Source: Pseudomonas sp. ok272
GTDB lineage: Bacteria > Pseudomonadota > Gammaproteobacteria > Pseudomonadales > Pseudomonadaceae
NCBI RefSeq assembly: GCF_900109995.1
Contig: NZ_FOCB01000001.1
Span: 248,001-312,000, forward strand
Direction: 5' to 3'
DNA length: 64,000 nucleotides
The translations under genes were made by a program, and so were the position numbers. Below are positions 46,272 through 61,176 of this stretch, in pieces (the first letter of the stretch is position 1; each line of letters opens with the position of its first letter). A model generated the notes under the pieces. The model saw nothing but the letters and a program-made list of their open reading frames with translations, made no database searches and was not told where the DNA came from.

Positions 46272-49200
46272 ATGCCGGCTTCATTCGTTCACCTACGCCT
46301 GCACACTGAATACTCCCTGGTTGACGGTCTGGTTCGGATCAAGCCGTTGGTCAAGGCGCTGGTCGGCATGAACATGCCCGCCGTGGCGGTCACCGACCAG
46401 AACAACATGTGTTCGTTGGTCAAGTTCTATAAAAACACCATGGGCGCCGGGATCAAGCCGATCTGCGGCGCCGACCTGTGGCTGTCGAACAAGGATCCGG
46501 ACAACGCGCTGAGCCGGATCAGCTTCCTGGTGATGAACGCCGTTGGCTACCGTAACCTCACTGAGCTGATTTCCCGCGGCTTCATCGAGGGCCAGCGCAA
46601 CGGTCAGGTCATCATCGAGCGTGAGTGGGTGGCCGAGGCCAACGAAGGCCTGATCATGCTGTCGGCGGCCAAAGAAGGCGAGATCGGCATCGCGGCACTC
46701 AGTGGCAACCCGGACGAAGCCGAAGCCCTGGCCCGCGAGTGGATGGCGGTGTTCCCGGATCGTTTCTACCTGGAAATCCAGCGCACCAATCGTCCCAACG
46801 ACGAAGAGCAATTGCACGCCGCGGTGGCCCTGGCTGACAAGCTCGGCGCGCCGCTGGTCGCGACCAACGACGTACGCTTCATCAAGCAAGAAGACTTTGC
46901 CGCTCACGAAACTCGTGTGTGCATCGGCGAAGGGCGGGCGCTGGACGACCCGCGCCGTTCGAAGAACTACAGCGATCAGCAGTACCTCAAAAGCGCCGAG
47001 GAAATGCTCGCGTTGTTCAGCGACTTGCCGGATGCGGTGCAAAACACCGTCGAGATCGCCAAGCGCTGCAACATCGATGTGAAGCTGGGGACGCACTTCC
47101 TGCCCAACTTCCCGATTCCCGATGGCATGACCATCGATGAGTATTTCCGCAAGGTGTCCTTCGACGGCCTTGAGGAGCGCCTGTCCGTCCTGATGCCCAA
47201 GGACACGACCGACGACTACGAGGCCAAGCGCCAGGTGTATGTCGATCGGTTGAACTTCGAGCTGGATATCATCATCCAGATGGGGTTCCCCGGTTACTTC
47301 CTGATCGTGATGGACTTTATCCAGTGGGCCAAGAGCAACGGTGTGCCGGTAGGGCCGGGCCGTGGGTCGGGTGCCGGGTCGCTGGTGGCCTACGTTCAGA
47401 AGATCACCGACCTTGACCCGCTGGAATACGACCTGCTGTTCGAACGGTTCCTTAACCCGGAACGGGTCTCCATGCCCGACTTCGACGTCGATTTTTGCAT
47501 GGACGGTCGTGACCGGGTTATCGAGTACGTGGCCGAGAAGTACGGGCGCAACGCGGTAAGTCAGATCATCACGTTCGGTTCCATGGCCGCCAAGGCGGTG
47601 GTTCGCGACGTGGCTCGGGTGCAGGGCAAGTCCTACGGGCTGGCGGATCGTCTGTCGAAGATGATTCCGTTCGAAGTCGGCATGACCCTGGAAAAAGCCT
47701 ACGAACAGGAAGAGATCCTGCGTGACTTCATCAAGGTCGATGAAGAAGCGGCCGAAATCTGGGAAATGGCGCGCAAGCTCGAGGGTGTTGTGCGTAACGT
47801 CGGCAAGCACGCCGGTGGCGTGGTTATCGCGCCGACCAAGCTGACTGACTTCTCGCCGATCTATTGCGATGAAGAGGGCGGTGGCCTGGTCACCCAGTTC
47901 GACAAGGATGATGTCGAGGCGGCTGGCCTGGTGAAGTTCGACTTCCTGGGCCTGCGAACCCTGACCATCATCGATTGGGCGTTGAAAACCATCAACCGTG
48001 AGCGCGCCAAGGTCAATGAGCCGCCGCTGGATATCGCCTTTATCCCGCTGGACGACAAGCCGACCTACTCGCTGCTGCAAAAGGCCGAGACCACCGCGGT
48101 GTTCCAGCTTGAGTCGCGGGGCATGAAGGAACTGATCAAAAAGCTCAAGCCCGACTGCCTGGAAGACTTGATCGCACTGGTAGCGCTGTTCCGTCCCGGT
48201 CCGTTGCAGTCGGGCATGGTGGACGACTTCATCAACCGTAAGCACGGTCGCGCCGAACTGGCGTATCCGCACTCCGACTATCAGTACGAAGGCCTCAAGC
48301 CCGTATTGGCGCCGACCTACGGCATTATCCTGTATCAAGAACAGGTGATGCAGATCGCCCAGGTCATGGCTGGCTACACCCTGGGGGGTGCGGACATGCT
48401 GCGTCGTGCCATGGGTAAGAAAAAGCCCGAGGAGATGGCCAAGCAGCGGGGCGGTTTCATTGAAGGTTGCGCCACCAACAATATTGATGCTGATCTTGCG
48501 GGTAACATCTTCGATCTGGTGGAGAAGTTCGCCGGTTACGGCTTTAACAAGTCCCACTCTGCCGCCTACGGGCTGGTGTCATACCAGACGGCCTGGCTGA
48601 AAGCGCATTACCCGGCGCCGTTCATGGCCGCGGTACTGTCGGCGGATATGCACAACACCGACAAGGTCGTGACCTTGATCGAAGAAGTGCGGACCATGAA
48701 GCTGCGCCTCGATGCGCCGGACGTGAACGCTTCGGAGTTCAAGTTCACGGTGAACGACGACGGCCGCATCATTTATGGCCTGGGCGCGATCAAGGGGGTT
48801 GGCGAAGGGCCGGTCGAGGCGATCACCGAAGCGCGCCTGGAAGGGCCATTCAAGGACCTGTTCGATTTCTGCGCGCGGGTCGATCTCAAACGTATCAACA
48901 AGCGCACCCTCGATGGTTTGATCCGCAGTGGTGCCCTGGACCGGCTCGGTCCGTATTTCCATGATGAGCCCAAGGCTTATCAGGCCAATATCGATCGCAA
49001 CCGCGCAGTCTTGCTGACGGCCATGGAAGAAGCGATCAAGGCGGCCGAACAGACCGCGCGCACCCACGACAGCGGCCACGCCGACCTGTTTGGCGGACTG
49101 TTCGTCGAAGCGGACTCCGATGTCTATGCCAATCACCGCAAAGCCAAGGAACTGACCCTCAAGGAGCGTCTCAAGGGTGAGAAGGACACCTTGGGTCTGT

Positions 49201-49793
49201 ACCTCACCGGTCACCCGATTGACGAGTACGAAGGCGAGATCCGCCGTTTTGCCCGCCAGCGCATCATCGACCTGAAGCCGGCCCGGGATACCCAGACGGT
49301 CGCGGGCATGATCATTGCCCTGCGGGTGATGAAGAACAAGAAGGGCGACAAGATGGGGTTCATCACCCTCGATGACCGCTCGGGCAGGATCGAGGCGTCG
49401 CTGTTTGCCGAGGCGTTCCATTCGGCGCAATCGTTGCTGCAGACCGATGCGATGGTGGTGGTGGAAGGTGAAGTCAGCAACGACGACTTCTCCGGTGGCT
49501 TGCGCCTGCGGGTCAAGCGGGTCATGAGCATGGAAGATGCGCGTACCAACTTGGCCGAGAGCCTGCGCTTGAAGGTGCAGACCCAGGACTTGAAAGGCGA
49601 TCAGTTGCGCTGGCTGGGCGATTTGCTCAAGCGCCATCGCGGCGCTTGCCCGATCACCATGGAATACGCCAGCCCCGACGCCAAGGCCTTGTTGCAGTTT
49701 GGCGAGGGCTGGCGCATTGATCCGGCAGACAGCTTGATTCAAGCCCTGCGTGACCAGTTCGGGCGAGACAACGTCTTCCTCCAATACCGTTGA
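46272..49793 (+). CDS. dnaE: DNA polymerase III subunit alpha
   Basis: DnaE is the replicative polymerase core subunit. The product is 1173 residues. The PHP domain starts at FVHLRLHTEYSLVDGLVRIK (residues 5-24); palm motifs include PVGPGRGSGAGSLVAYVQ (about 355-372) and MPDFDVDFCMDGRDRVIEYV (catalytic aspartates, about 400). A helix-hairpin-helix and an OB-fold follow (AGMIIALRVMKNKKGDKMGF near 1010), then the tau-binding C-terminus ending LQYR. All landmark motifs are intact. Confidence 0.98.
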   Translation: MPASFVHLRLHTEYSLVDGLVRIKPLVKALVGMNMPAVAVTDQNNMCSLVKFYKNTMGAGIKPICGADLWLSNKDPDNALSRISFLVMNAVGYRNLTELISRGFIEGQRNGQVIIEREWVAEANEGLIMLSAAKEGEIGIAALSGNPDEAEALAREWMAVFPDRFYLEIQRTNRPNDEEQLHAAVALADKLGAPLVATNDVRFIKQEDFAAHETRVCIGEGRALDDPRRSKNYSDQQYLKSAEEMLALFSDLPDAVQNTVEIAKRCNIDVKLGTHFLPNFPIPDGMTIDEYFRKVSFDGLEERLSVLMPKDTTDDYEAKRQVYVDRLNFELDIIIQMGFPGYFLIVMDFIQWAKSNGVPVGPGRGSGAGSLVAYVQKITDLDPLEYDLLFERFLNPERVSMPDFDVDFCMDGRDRVIEYVAEKYGRNAVSQIITFGSMAAKAVVRDVARVQGKSYGLADRLSKMIPFEVGMTLEKAYEQEEILRDFIKVDEEAAEIWEMARKLEGVVRNVGKHAGGVVIAPTKLTDFSPIYCDEEGGGLVTQFDKDDVEAAGLVKFDFLGLRTLTIIDWALKTINRERAKVNEPPLDIAFIPLDDKPTYSLLQKAETTAVFQLESRGMKELIKKLKPDCLEDLIALVALFRPGPLQSGMVDDFINRKHGRAELAYPHSDYQYEGLKPVLAPTYGIILYQEQVMQIAQVMAGYTLGGADMLRRAMGKKKPEEMAKQRGGFIEGCATNNIDADLAGNIFDLVEKFAGYGFNKSHSAAYGLVSYQTAWLKAHYPAPFMAAVLSADMHNTDKVVTLIEEVRTMKLRLDAPDVNASEFKFTVNDDGRIIYGLGAIKGVGEGPVEAITEARLEGPFKDLFDFCARVDLKRINKRTLDGLIRSGALDRLGPYFHDEPKAYQANIDRNRAVLLTAMEEAIKAAEQTARTHDSGHADLFGGLFVEADSDVYANHRKAKELTLKERLKGEKDTLGLYLTGHPIDEYEGEIRRFARQRIIDLKPARDTQTVAGMIIALRVMKNKKGDKMGFITLDDRSGRIEASLFAEAFHSAQSLLQTDAMVVVEGEVSNDDFSGGLRLRVKRVMSMEDARTNLAESLRLKVQTQDLKGDQLRWLGDLLKRHRGACPITMEYASPDAKALLQFGEGWRIDPADSLIQALRDQFGRDNVFLQYR

Positions 49794-49798
49794 CGGGC

Positions 49799-49838
49799 AG
49801 GGGCCGCTGAAGTGCTCCGGCCCTGACCTGAATTTTTA
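49799..49838 (+). terminator. probable terminator after dnaE
   Basis: CAGGGGCCG pairs imperfectly with CGGCCCTG (one bulged base) around CTGAAGTGCTC, followed by ACCTGAATTTTT. It lies 6 bp past the dnaE stop. Confidence 0.6.
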
Positions 49839-49933
49839 ATCTCGACCTGAACGCGCCTCTCCCTTAAGGTAGGGCGCGAATAGACAACCGGCCGGCCCAA
49901 GCTCTCTTGGACGTCGACCCAAGACGGACGCCT

Positions 49934-50881
49934 ATGAACCCGAATTTTCTTGATTTCGAACAGCCAATCGCCGACCTGCAAGCCAAGATCGAAGAGTTGC
50001 GCTTGGTCGGTAATGACAATTCGCTGAATATCGGCGATGAAATCTCCCGCCTGCAAGACAAGAGCAACACGCTCACCGCAGACATCTTCGGCAAGCTGAC
50101 CAGTTGGCAGATTGCGCGCCTGGCACGCCACCCGCGCCGTCCGTATACCCTGGACTACATCCAGCACATCTTTACTGAGTTTGATGAGTTGCACGGCGAC
50201 CGTCATTTCTCCGATGACGCGGCTATCGTCGGTGGCGTTGCCCGCCTGGACGACCAGCCGGTGATGATCATTGGCCATCAGAAAGGCCGCGAAGTACGCG
50301 AGAAGGTACGTCGCAACTTCGGCATGCCGCGCCCGGAAGGCTACCGCAAGGCGTGCCGCCTGATGGAAATGGCCGAGCGCTTCAAGATGCCGATCCTGAC
50401 CTTCATCGACACACCGGGTGCATACCCGGGTATCGACGCCGAAGAGCGCAATCAGAGCGAAGCAATCGCCTGGAACCTGCGTGTCATGTCGCGCCTGAAG
50501 ACCCCCATCATTGCCACCGTGATTGGTGAAGGTGGTTCTGGTGGTGCGCTGGCCATTGGCGTGTGCGACCAGTTGAACATGTTGCAGTACTCCACGTACG
50601 CGGTGATCTCGCCAGAAGGCTGTGCTTCGATCCTGTGGAAAACCGCCGAGAAGGCACCGGATGCCGCCGAAGCCATGGGCATCACCGCCGAGCGCCTCAA
50701 AGGCCTGGGTATCGTCGATAAAGTGATTGGCGAGCCATTGGGTGGTGCACACCGTGATCCGGCCACCGCGGCGGCCTCGATCCGCGCGGAGCTGAGTTCG
50801 CAGCTGGCAATGTTGAAGAAGTTCGACAACGATGCACTGCTGGCGCGCCGTTACGAGCGTCTGATGAGCTACGGTCTCTGA
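49934..50881 (+). CDS. accA: acetyl-CoA carboxylase carboxyltransferase subunit alpha
   Basis: AccA with AccD transfers carboxyl from biotin to acetyl-CoA, the first committed step of fatty acid synthesis. The product is 315 residues. It begins [22 protein letters not shown], the family start, with [20 protein letters not shown] (near residue 118) and [14 protein letters not shown] (about 195-210), the oxyanion-hole glycines. I use ATG 49934, not an in-frame codon at 49907. A REPIN follows before tilS. Confidence 0.97.
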   Translation: MNPNFLDFEQPIADLQAKIEELRLVGNDNSLNIGDEISRLQDKSNTLTADIFGKLTSWQIARLARHPRRPYTLDYIQHIFTEFDELHGDRHFSDDAAIVGGVARLDDQPVMIIGHQKGREVREKVRRNFGMPRPEGYRKACRLMEMAERFKMPILTFIDTPGAYPGIDAEERNQSEAIAWNLRVMSRLKTPIIATVIGEGGSGGALAIGVCDQLNMLQYSTYAVISPEGCASILWKTAEKAPDAAEAMGITAERLKGLGIVDKVIGEPLGGAHRDPATAAASIRAELSSQLAMLKKFDNDALLARRYERLMSYGL

Positions 50882-50900
50882 TCTGACCTCGGCTTTAAAT

Positions 50901-50987
50901 GTGGGAGCGAGCGTGCTCGCGATGGCGGTATAACATCAACCGATTCGTTGGATGTTAGGCCCTGATCGCGAGCAGGCTCGCTCCCAC
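50901..50987. repeat. REPIN between accA and tilS
   Basis: The left arm GTGGGAGCGAGCGTGCTCGC and right arm GCGAGCAGGCTCGCTCCCAC enclose an inner inverted repeat (ACATCAACCGATTCGTTGGATGT has a short stem). It is the only REPIN found right of 28 kb. Confidence 0.85.
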
Positions 50988-51010
50988 AGTCGTTTTTGGC
51001 GAAGTGATTC

Positions 51011-52339
51011 ATGAGTCAATCCCCTACTGATCTGTCTGCACGACTGCTGTTGAGCCTGGCGCCCTGGCGCGCCGCGCCCACCTGGCGCATCGCGTTCTCT
51101 GGTGGCCTCGACTCCACGGTCCTGCTGCACGCGCTCGCTCGGCTTGCCCAGACCCAATCCCTGCCTGAGCTCAAGGCCATTCACGTCCATCACGGCCTCC
51201 AGGCGGTGGCGGATACGTGGCCGGCACATTGCCAGGCTGCGTGTGATGCCCTGGGTGTGCCGCTCACGGTGGTTCGAGTTCAGGTGTTGTCCGGCGCCAG
51301 CCTTGAGCGTGCGGCGCGTGAGGCGCGCTATGGTGCCTTTATCGAGGCCACTCAGGTCGACGAGGTGCTGCTGACTGCCCAGCATCGTGACGATCAGGCC
51401 GAGACGCTGGTGTTTCGCCTGTTGCGCGGAGCCGGAGTAAGAGGCCTGTCCGCGATGCCGGCGCAGCGCCCATTGGGGCATGGGCACCTGGTGCGGCCAT
51501 TGCTGGGGATCTCACGCGCTGCGCTTGAGGCCTACGCGGCCGAGCACCAGTTGAGCTGGATCGAAGACCCTTCCAACGGGGATCAACAGTTCTCGCGTAA
51601 TTACCTTCGCCAGCAGATTTTTCCGATACTGACTCAGCGCTGGCCCCAGGCGGCAGCTACCATTGCCCGTAGTGCCGCGCATTTGAGTGAGGCGCAGGGA
51701 TTGCTCGAAGAGTTGGCGCAAGTGGACTTGGCGCACGCGGCAACCCCCCATGCCTTTGATTGGCTGGGTGTGCCGTCGCTGGCGTTGCCGGCGCTGACCA
51801 CGCTTTCCGCTGCTCGCCAGCGTAATGCGCTGAGTCATTGGCTGGCACCGTTATCGCGCTTGCCGGATAGCGACCACTGGTCGGGTTGGGCGGATCTGCG
51901 TGAGGCGGCAGTGGATGCGCGGCCGGTCTGGCGCCTGGCCGATGGCGAGTTGCATCGCTCGAATGGGCGACTCTGGTGGTTGTCGGGTGCGTGGTTGAGC
52001 CCGGCGCCGGTGCCGATGGCGTGGCCGGATCCGCTGGAACCGCTGTTGCTGGGTGAAAATGGTCGGCTGATCCTGCGCGGTGCGGTGCCCGGCGGCGCGC
52101 TCAGCGTGCGCTACCGCCAGGGCGGAGAAGTCATGCCGGTGCCCGGTCGTGGGCATCGTGATCTCAAGCGCTTGCTCAATGAGCGTGCGGTGCCGATGTT
52201 TGTCCGTGGCAGATTGCCGCTGCTGTATTGCGACGAGCAGTTGATCGCAGTGGCCAACCTGGCTGGGCTGGACGGTGGCGCGGGTGCCGGGGCGGTTTTG
52301 CGCTGGCAGCCAACAGGCCAAGATCTAGGTTTGAGCTGA
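51011..52339 (+). CDS. tilS: tRNA(Ile)-lysidine synthetase
   Basis: TilS puts lysine on C34 of the tRNA-Ile that reads AUA, changing its charging from Met to Ile. The product is 442 residues, the long two-extra-domain form. The PP-loop is FSGGLDSTVLLH (about 31-42), followed by HVHHGLQ, and TAQHRDDQAETLVFRLLRGAG (near 125) is typical TilS. A TilS C-terminal domain with LSVRYRQGGEVMPVPGRGHRDLKRLLNE lies near 370. Its 3' end carries the probable pyrG promoter. Confidence 0.95.
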   Translation: MSQSPTDLSARLLLSLAPWRAAPTWRIAFSGGLDSTVLLHALARLAQTQSLPELKAIHVHHGLQAVADTWPAHCQAACDALGVPLTVVRVQVLSGASLERAAREARYGAFIEATQVDEVLLTAQHRDDQAETLVFRLLRGAGVRGLSAMPAQRPLGHGHLVRPLLGISRAALEAYAAEHQLSWIEDPSNGDQQFSRNYLRQQIFPILTQRWPQAAATIARSAAHLSEAQGLLEELAQVDLAHAATPHAFDWLGVPSLALPALTTLSAARQRNALSHWLAPLSRLPDSDHWSGWADLREAAVDARPVWRLADGELHRSNGRLWWLSGAWLSPAPVPMAWPDPLEPLLLGENGRLILRGAVPGGALSVRYRQGGEVMPVPGRGHRDLKRLLNERAVPMFVRGRLPLLYCDEQLIAVANLAGLDGGAGAGAVLRWQPTGQDLGLS

Positions 52340-52359
52340 AAGGGGCTTTCCGGTAGACT
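52331..52359 (+). promoter_or_regulatory. candidate pyrG promoter
   Basis: TTGAGC (52331-52336) and TAGACT (52354-52359) with a 17-bp spacer fit sigma70. The -35 overlaps the tilS stop. The transcript would have a leader of about 250 nt before the pyrG ATG (52614), long enough for pyrimidine-responsive control, but I see no clear C-rich reiterative-transcription start. Confidence 0.5.
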
Positions 52360-55096
<2,737 letters not shown>

Positions 55097-55132
55097 TCCT
55101 CGATTCTCCGGTAAAGTACCGCTCGATTTATC

Positions 55133-55160
55133 GCTCAGGCCCTCGGGCCTGAGCTTTTAT
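55133..55160 (+). terminator. intrinsic terminator after kdsA
   Basis: GCTCAGGCC (55133-55141) pairs with GGCCTGAGC (55146-55154), tetraloop CTCG, tail TTTTATC. It separates pyrG-kdsA from eno. Confidence 0.85.
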
Positions 55161-55182
55161 CGTCTGCAAGACTGCCCGCTAG

Positions 55183-56544
<1,362 letters not shown>

Positions 56545-56711
56545 GTCTGAAGCGTAAAAAGACAGCGGATTGCGTCGATATCGTCGCTGTATTAGTCGAT
56601 CGACGCTAATCTGATGCCTTAGAGTGCGAGCCTGGATCTTTCCAGGCTTCGTGCTATCAGATGCTTCAAAGTATTGGCATGGCTGTTTTTTCACTGGATA
56701 CCTGATATTCG

Positions 56712-56990
56712 ATGCGCAGTCCCTATTGGTTGTTTCTTGTCCTGCTCTTGCTCCTGGGTGGTTTGCAGTACCGCCTGTGGGTGGGAAATGGCAGCCTGGC
56801 CCAAGTCGCCGAACTGACTCAGCAAATTGCTGACCAGCACGCTGAAAACCAGGCACTGCTAGAGCGCAACCGGGTGCTGGACGCCGAAGTCATGGAGTTG
56901 AAAAAAGGCATGGAGACCGTTGAAGAGCGGGCTCGCCACGAGTTGGGCATGGTCAAGGACGGTGAAACGCTTTACCAGTTGGCCCAATGA
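56712..56990 (+). CDS. ftsB: cell division protein FtsB
   Basis: FtsB, a bitopic inner-membrane protein, forms the FtsQLB divisome complex. The product is 92 residues: a short cytoplasmic start, one TM helix (YWLFLVLLLLLGGLQYRLW, about 4-22), then a periplasmic coiled coil (LAQVAELTQQIADQHAENQA). The last segment MVKDGETLYQL is typical. Its stop overlaps the ispD ATG by 4 bases (ATGA), an arrangement shared by many gamma-proteobacteria. Confidence 0.95.
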   Translation: MRSPYWLFLVLLLLLGGLQYRLWVGNGSLAQVAELTQQIADQHAENQALLERNRVLDAEVMELKKGMETVEERARHELGMVKDGETLYQLAQ

Positions 56991-57694
56991 TGCATTCCTT
57001 GCCGGCCTTTTGGGCCGTGATTCCCGCCGCGGGCGTTGGTGCTCGTATGGCGGCCGACCGTCCCAAGCAGTATCTGCAACTGGGCGGGCGCACTATTCTC
57101 GAACACAGCCTTGGCTGTTTTCTCGATCACCCAGCCCTCAAGGGCCTGGTGGTCAGTCTTGCCGTAGATGATCCCTATTGGCCAAACCTGGCCTGCGCTG
57201 CCGATCCTCGTATCCAGCGTGTTGACGGGGGTGAAGAACGTTCGGGGTCGGTACTCAACGCGTTGCTGCATTTGCATGCGCAAGGGGCGGCCGATGACGA
57301 TTGGGTGTTGGTTCATGACGCGGCGCGCCCCAACCTGACGCGCGATGATCTGGACAAACTGCTGTCGGAACTGGCTGATGATCCCGTCGGCGGTTTGCTG
57401 GCGGTTCCCGCACGTGACACGCTCAAGCGCGTGGACAAGCAGGGGCGGGTCGTCGAGACCGTCGACCGCAGCTTGATCTGGCAGGCTTACACGCCGCAAA
57501 TGTTCCGCCTGGGCGCGTTGCATCGGGCATTGGCTGACAGCCTGGTGGCGGATGTGAGCATCACCGACGAAGCTTCGGCGATGGAGTGGGCAGGGCAGGC
57601 ACCGCGCTTGATCGAGGGGCGCGGGGATAACCTCAAGGTTACCCGTCCCGAAGACCTCGAATGGCTGCGCCTGCGCTGGATCAATCGGCCTTAG
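56987..57694 (+). CDS. ispD: 2-C-methyl-D-erythritol 4-phosphate cytidylyltransferase
   Basis: IspD makes CDP-ME in the MEP isoprenoid pathway. The product is 235 residues. The CTP-binding loop is VIPAAGVGARMAADRPKQYLQL (about 11-32, Lys present), with VLVHDAARPNLT near 108 and SLIWQAYTPQMFRLGAL near 160. It overlaps ftsB by 4 bases. The neighbouring ispF is 3 kb away beyond the formaldehyde genes; dxr is at 36436. The LysR gene on the other strand overlaps its last 4 bases. Confidence 0.97.
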   Translation: MMHSLPAFWAVIPAAGVGARMAADRPKQYLQLGGRTILEHSLGCFLDHPALKGLVVSLAVDDPYWPNLACAADPRIQRVDGGEERSGSVLNALLHLHAQGAADDDWVLVHDAARPNLTRDDLDKLLSELADDPVGGLLAVPARDTLKRVDKQGRVVETVDRSLIWQAYTPQMFRLGALHRALADSLVADVSITDEASAMEWAGQAPRLIEGRGDNLKVTRPEDLEWLRLRWINRP

Positions 57695-58587
57695 GTTACG
57701 TACTCCGGCCGTAACGCCAAACCTTCCTTCAAGTAGTCCACCAACTTGCGTACCTTCGGCGACAAATGCCGTTGCTGTGGATACAGCGCCCACACTGCGG
57801 TGTTAGGCGGTTGATGAGCATCGAGCAGCGACACCAGTGCGCCGCTCTTGAGGTGCTCAAGCGCGTAGTAGTCCGGTAGCTGACACAGTCCTACTCCTTC
57901 TAACGCTGCATCCAGTACGGCTTGCCCACTGTTGCAGCGCCAATTGCCCTGTACCCGTTGGGAAAACTCCCTACCGTCCTGCGCCAGTTGCCAGATATCC
58001 GAACTCCCGATCAGGCAGTTATGCCGGCTGAGTTCCGACAGGCTGTGTGGCCGGCCATACCGTTCCAGGTAGGAGGGTGACGCGCACAGGTACATGCGGC
58101 GCGGGGCCAGGCGGGTGGCCATCAAGCGTGAATCTTGCAGGCGTCCCAGGCGGATCGCCAGGTCCAGGCCCTCATGCACCAGGTCCAGGGGGCGATTGCT
58201 CAGCTCGATGTCGACCCGCAGTTGCGGGTAAAGCCCCATGAAACGCGTCACCAGCGGCACGATAAACCGCTCGCCATAGGCCACTGCGCATGTCATGCGC
58301 AGCATGCCCTTGGGTTCACTGGCCAGATCGCCGACCGCGCGCAACGCTTCTTCGCGACCGTCTTGCAGGCGCTGACAGTGTTGGAGGAACGTTTGTCCAG
58401 CCTCGGTCAGGGTCACTCGCCGGGTACTTCGATAGAGCAGGCGGGTTTGCAGGCGCTCTTCCAGGCGTACGACTTGTCGACTGACGTGGGACGATGAAAC
58501 CCCGAGCCGCTCGGCCGCCGCGGTGAATTGGCTGCATTCGGCGACGGCGACGAACTCGTCGATACCTTCCCAGCGGCTCTCGGACAT
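57691..58587 (-). CDS. gfnR: LysR-family regulator of glutathione-dependent formaldehyde detoxification (GfnR-like)
   Basis: A 298-residue LysR regulator. The winged HTH is at about 12-60 (QFTAAAERLGVSSSHVSRQV) and the effector domain covers 90-290. It diverges from adhC with a 106-bp spacer containing an AT-rich inverted repeat next to its start. In P. aeruginosa a LysR regulator at this position, GfnR, activates the formaldehyde genes and responds to formaldehyde; identity here is by synteny and family, so the symbol is moderately supported. It overlaps ispD by 4 bases at its 3' end. Confidence 0.8.
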   Translation of the reverse strand: MSESRWEGIDEFVAVAECSQFTAAAERLGVSSSHVSRQVVRLEERLQTRLLYRSTRRVTLTEAGQTFLQHCQRLQDGREEALRAVGDLASEPKGMLRMTCAVAYGERFIVPLVTRFMGLYPQLRVDIELSNRPLDLVHEGLDLAIRLGRLQDSRLMATRLAPRRMYLCASPSYLERYGRPHSLSELSRHNCLIGSSDIWQLAQDGREFSQRVQGNWRCNSGQAVLDAALEGVGLCQLPDYYALEHLKSGALVSLLDAHQPPNTAVWALYPQQRHLSPKVRKLVDYLKEGLALRPEYVT

Positions 58588-58591
58588 GTTG

Positions 58592-59806
<1,215 letters not shown>

Positions 59807-59814
59807 GGTGGGCC

Positions 59815-60660
59815 ATGACTCTGGAGAATCTCTCTTGCCAGAAGAGCTTTGGCGGCTGGCATAAACGCTACAAGCATCACTCCCAGGTGCTGGGCTGCGA
59901 CATGGTGTTTGCCGTGTTCCTTCCGCCACAGGCGGAGCAGGGCGGCAAGCTGCCGGTACTGTACTGGCTGTCCGGGTTGACCTGCACCGATGAGAACTTC
60001 ATGCACAAGGCCGGGGCGATGCGCCTGGCGGCCGAGTTGGGGTTGATCATCGTCGCACCGGATACCAGCCCCCGTGGCGCGGAGGTACCAGACGATCCGG
60101 ACGCGGCGTGGGACTTCGGCCTGGGGGCCGGGTTCTACCTGAACGCGACGCAGGAACCCTGGGCCAAGCACTATCGGATGCATGACTACGTAGTGCAGGA
60201 ATTACCGGCGTTGGTCGAGGCGCATTTCCCGGCGTCGGATAAGCGCGGAATCAGCGGTCACTCCATGGGCGGGCATGGTGCCCTGGTGTGCGCCTTGCGC
60301 AATCCAGGCCGCTACCAATCGGTATCGGCCTTTGCGCCCATTAGCAATCCAATGGATTGCCCCTGGGGGCAAAAGGCGTTCTCCCGCTACTTGGGCGAAG
60401 AGCGTTCGAAGTGGCGAGAGTGGGATGCCTGTGTGCTGATCAGCGAAGCGCGCGAGCAGTTGCCGTTGCTGGTGGATCAGGGGGACCGGGATGACTTCCT
60501 GGCAACCCAGTTGAAGCCGGATGCGCTGCAACAAGCGGCAAAACTTTCAGGCCATCCCCTGACGCTGCGGCTGCAACCGGGCTACGACCACAGTTACTTC
60601 TTCATTGCCAGCTTCATCGACGATCACTTGCGACATCACGCCCACGCCCTGGACGCCTAA
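59815..60660 (+). CDS. fghA: S-formylglutathione hydrolase
   Basis: Hydrolyses S-formylglutathione to formate and glutathione, completing formaldehyde removal started by adhC. The product is 281 residues, an esterase-D-type alpha/beta hydrolase. The nucleophile Ser is in [21 protein letters not shown] (near residue 147), the conserved [17 protein letters not shown] block is near 52, and the C-terminal [20 protein letters not shown] carries the catalytic His. A terminator-like hairpin starts 15 bp after the stop. Confidence 0.96.
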   Translation: MTLENLSCQKSFGGWHKRYKHHSQVLGCDMVFAVFLPPQAEQGGKLPVLYWLSGLTCTDENFMHKAGAMRLAAELGLIIVAPDTSPRGAEVPDDPDAAWDFGLGAGFYLNATQEPWAKHYRMHDYVVQELPALVEAHFPASDKRGISGHSMGGHGALVCALRNPGRYQSVSAFAPISNPMDCPWGQKAFSRYLGEERSKWREWDACVLISEAREQLPLLVDQGDRDDFLATQLKPDALQQAAKLSGHPLTLRLQPGYDHSYFFIASFIDDHLRHHAHALDA

Positions 60661-60674
60661 AGCAGGTAGAATCA

Positions 60675-60702
60675 CGCCCTGACTCTATCGGGGCGTTTTT
60701 TT
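60675..60702 (+). terminator. terminator-like hairpin whose 3' arm holds the ispF Shine-Dalgarno
   Basis: CGCCC (60675-60679) pairs with GGGCG (60691-60695), followed by seven T (60696-60702), and the ispF ATG begins at the very next base (60703). The GGGG at 60690-60693 is the only Shine-Dalgarno candidate for ispF, 9 nt before the ATG. The structure may end the fghA transcript, or restrict ispF translation, or both. Confidence 0.65.
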
Positions 60703-61176
60703 ATGCGTATTGGCCACGGCTACGATGTGCACCGTTTCGCCGAAGGCGACTTCATTACCCTGGGCGGGGTGCGGATTGCCCACAGCGTTGGGCTATTGGC
60801 TCACTCTGACGGCGACGTGTTGCTGCATGCGCTCAGCGATGCCTTGCTGGGGGCGGCGGCGCTGGGTGATATCGGCAAGCATTTTCCGGACACCGACCCG
60901 CAGTTCAAGGGGGCCGACAGCCGTGCGCTGTTGCGGCATGTCGTTGCGCTGATCCACGCTAAAGGCTGGAAAGTCGGTAACGTCGACAACACCATCGTTG
61001 CCCAGGCGCCGAAAATGGCCCCGCATATCGAATCGATGCGTGCGCTGATTGCCGCGGATCTTCAAATTGAGTTGGATCAAGTGAACGTGAAAGCCACCAC
61101 CACCGAGAAGCTTGGCTTCGTCGGTCGCGAAGAAGGTATTGCCGTGCATTCCGTCGCCTTGTTGCTGCGTCCATGA
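60703..61176 (+). CDS. ispF: 2-C-methyl-D-erythritol 2,4-cyclodiphosphate synthase
   Basis: IspF cyclises CDP-ME-2P to MEcPP with release of CMP in the MEP pathway. The product is 157 residues, a trimer-forming family. The zinc ligands are in [11 protein letters not shown] (Asp and His, residues 2-12) and the conserved [26 protein letters not shown] (about 33-58) and KHFPDT (about 59-64) follow; [19 protein letters not shown] lies near the C-terminus. It overlaps truD by 4 bases. The start abuts the T-run of a terminator-like hairpin. Confidence 0.97.
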   Translation: MRIGHGYDVHRFAEGDFITLGGVRIAHSVGLLAHSDGDVLLHALSDALLGAAALGDIGKHFPDTDPQFKGADSRALLRHVVALIHAKGWKVGNVDNTIVAQAPKMAPHIESMRALIAADLQIELDQVNVKATTTEKLGFVGREEGIAVHSVALLLRP

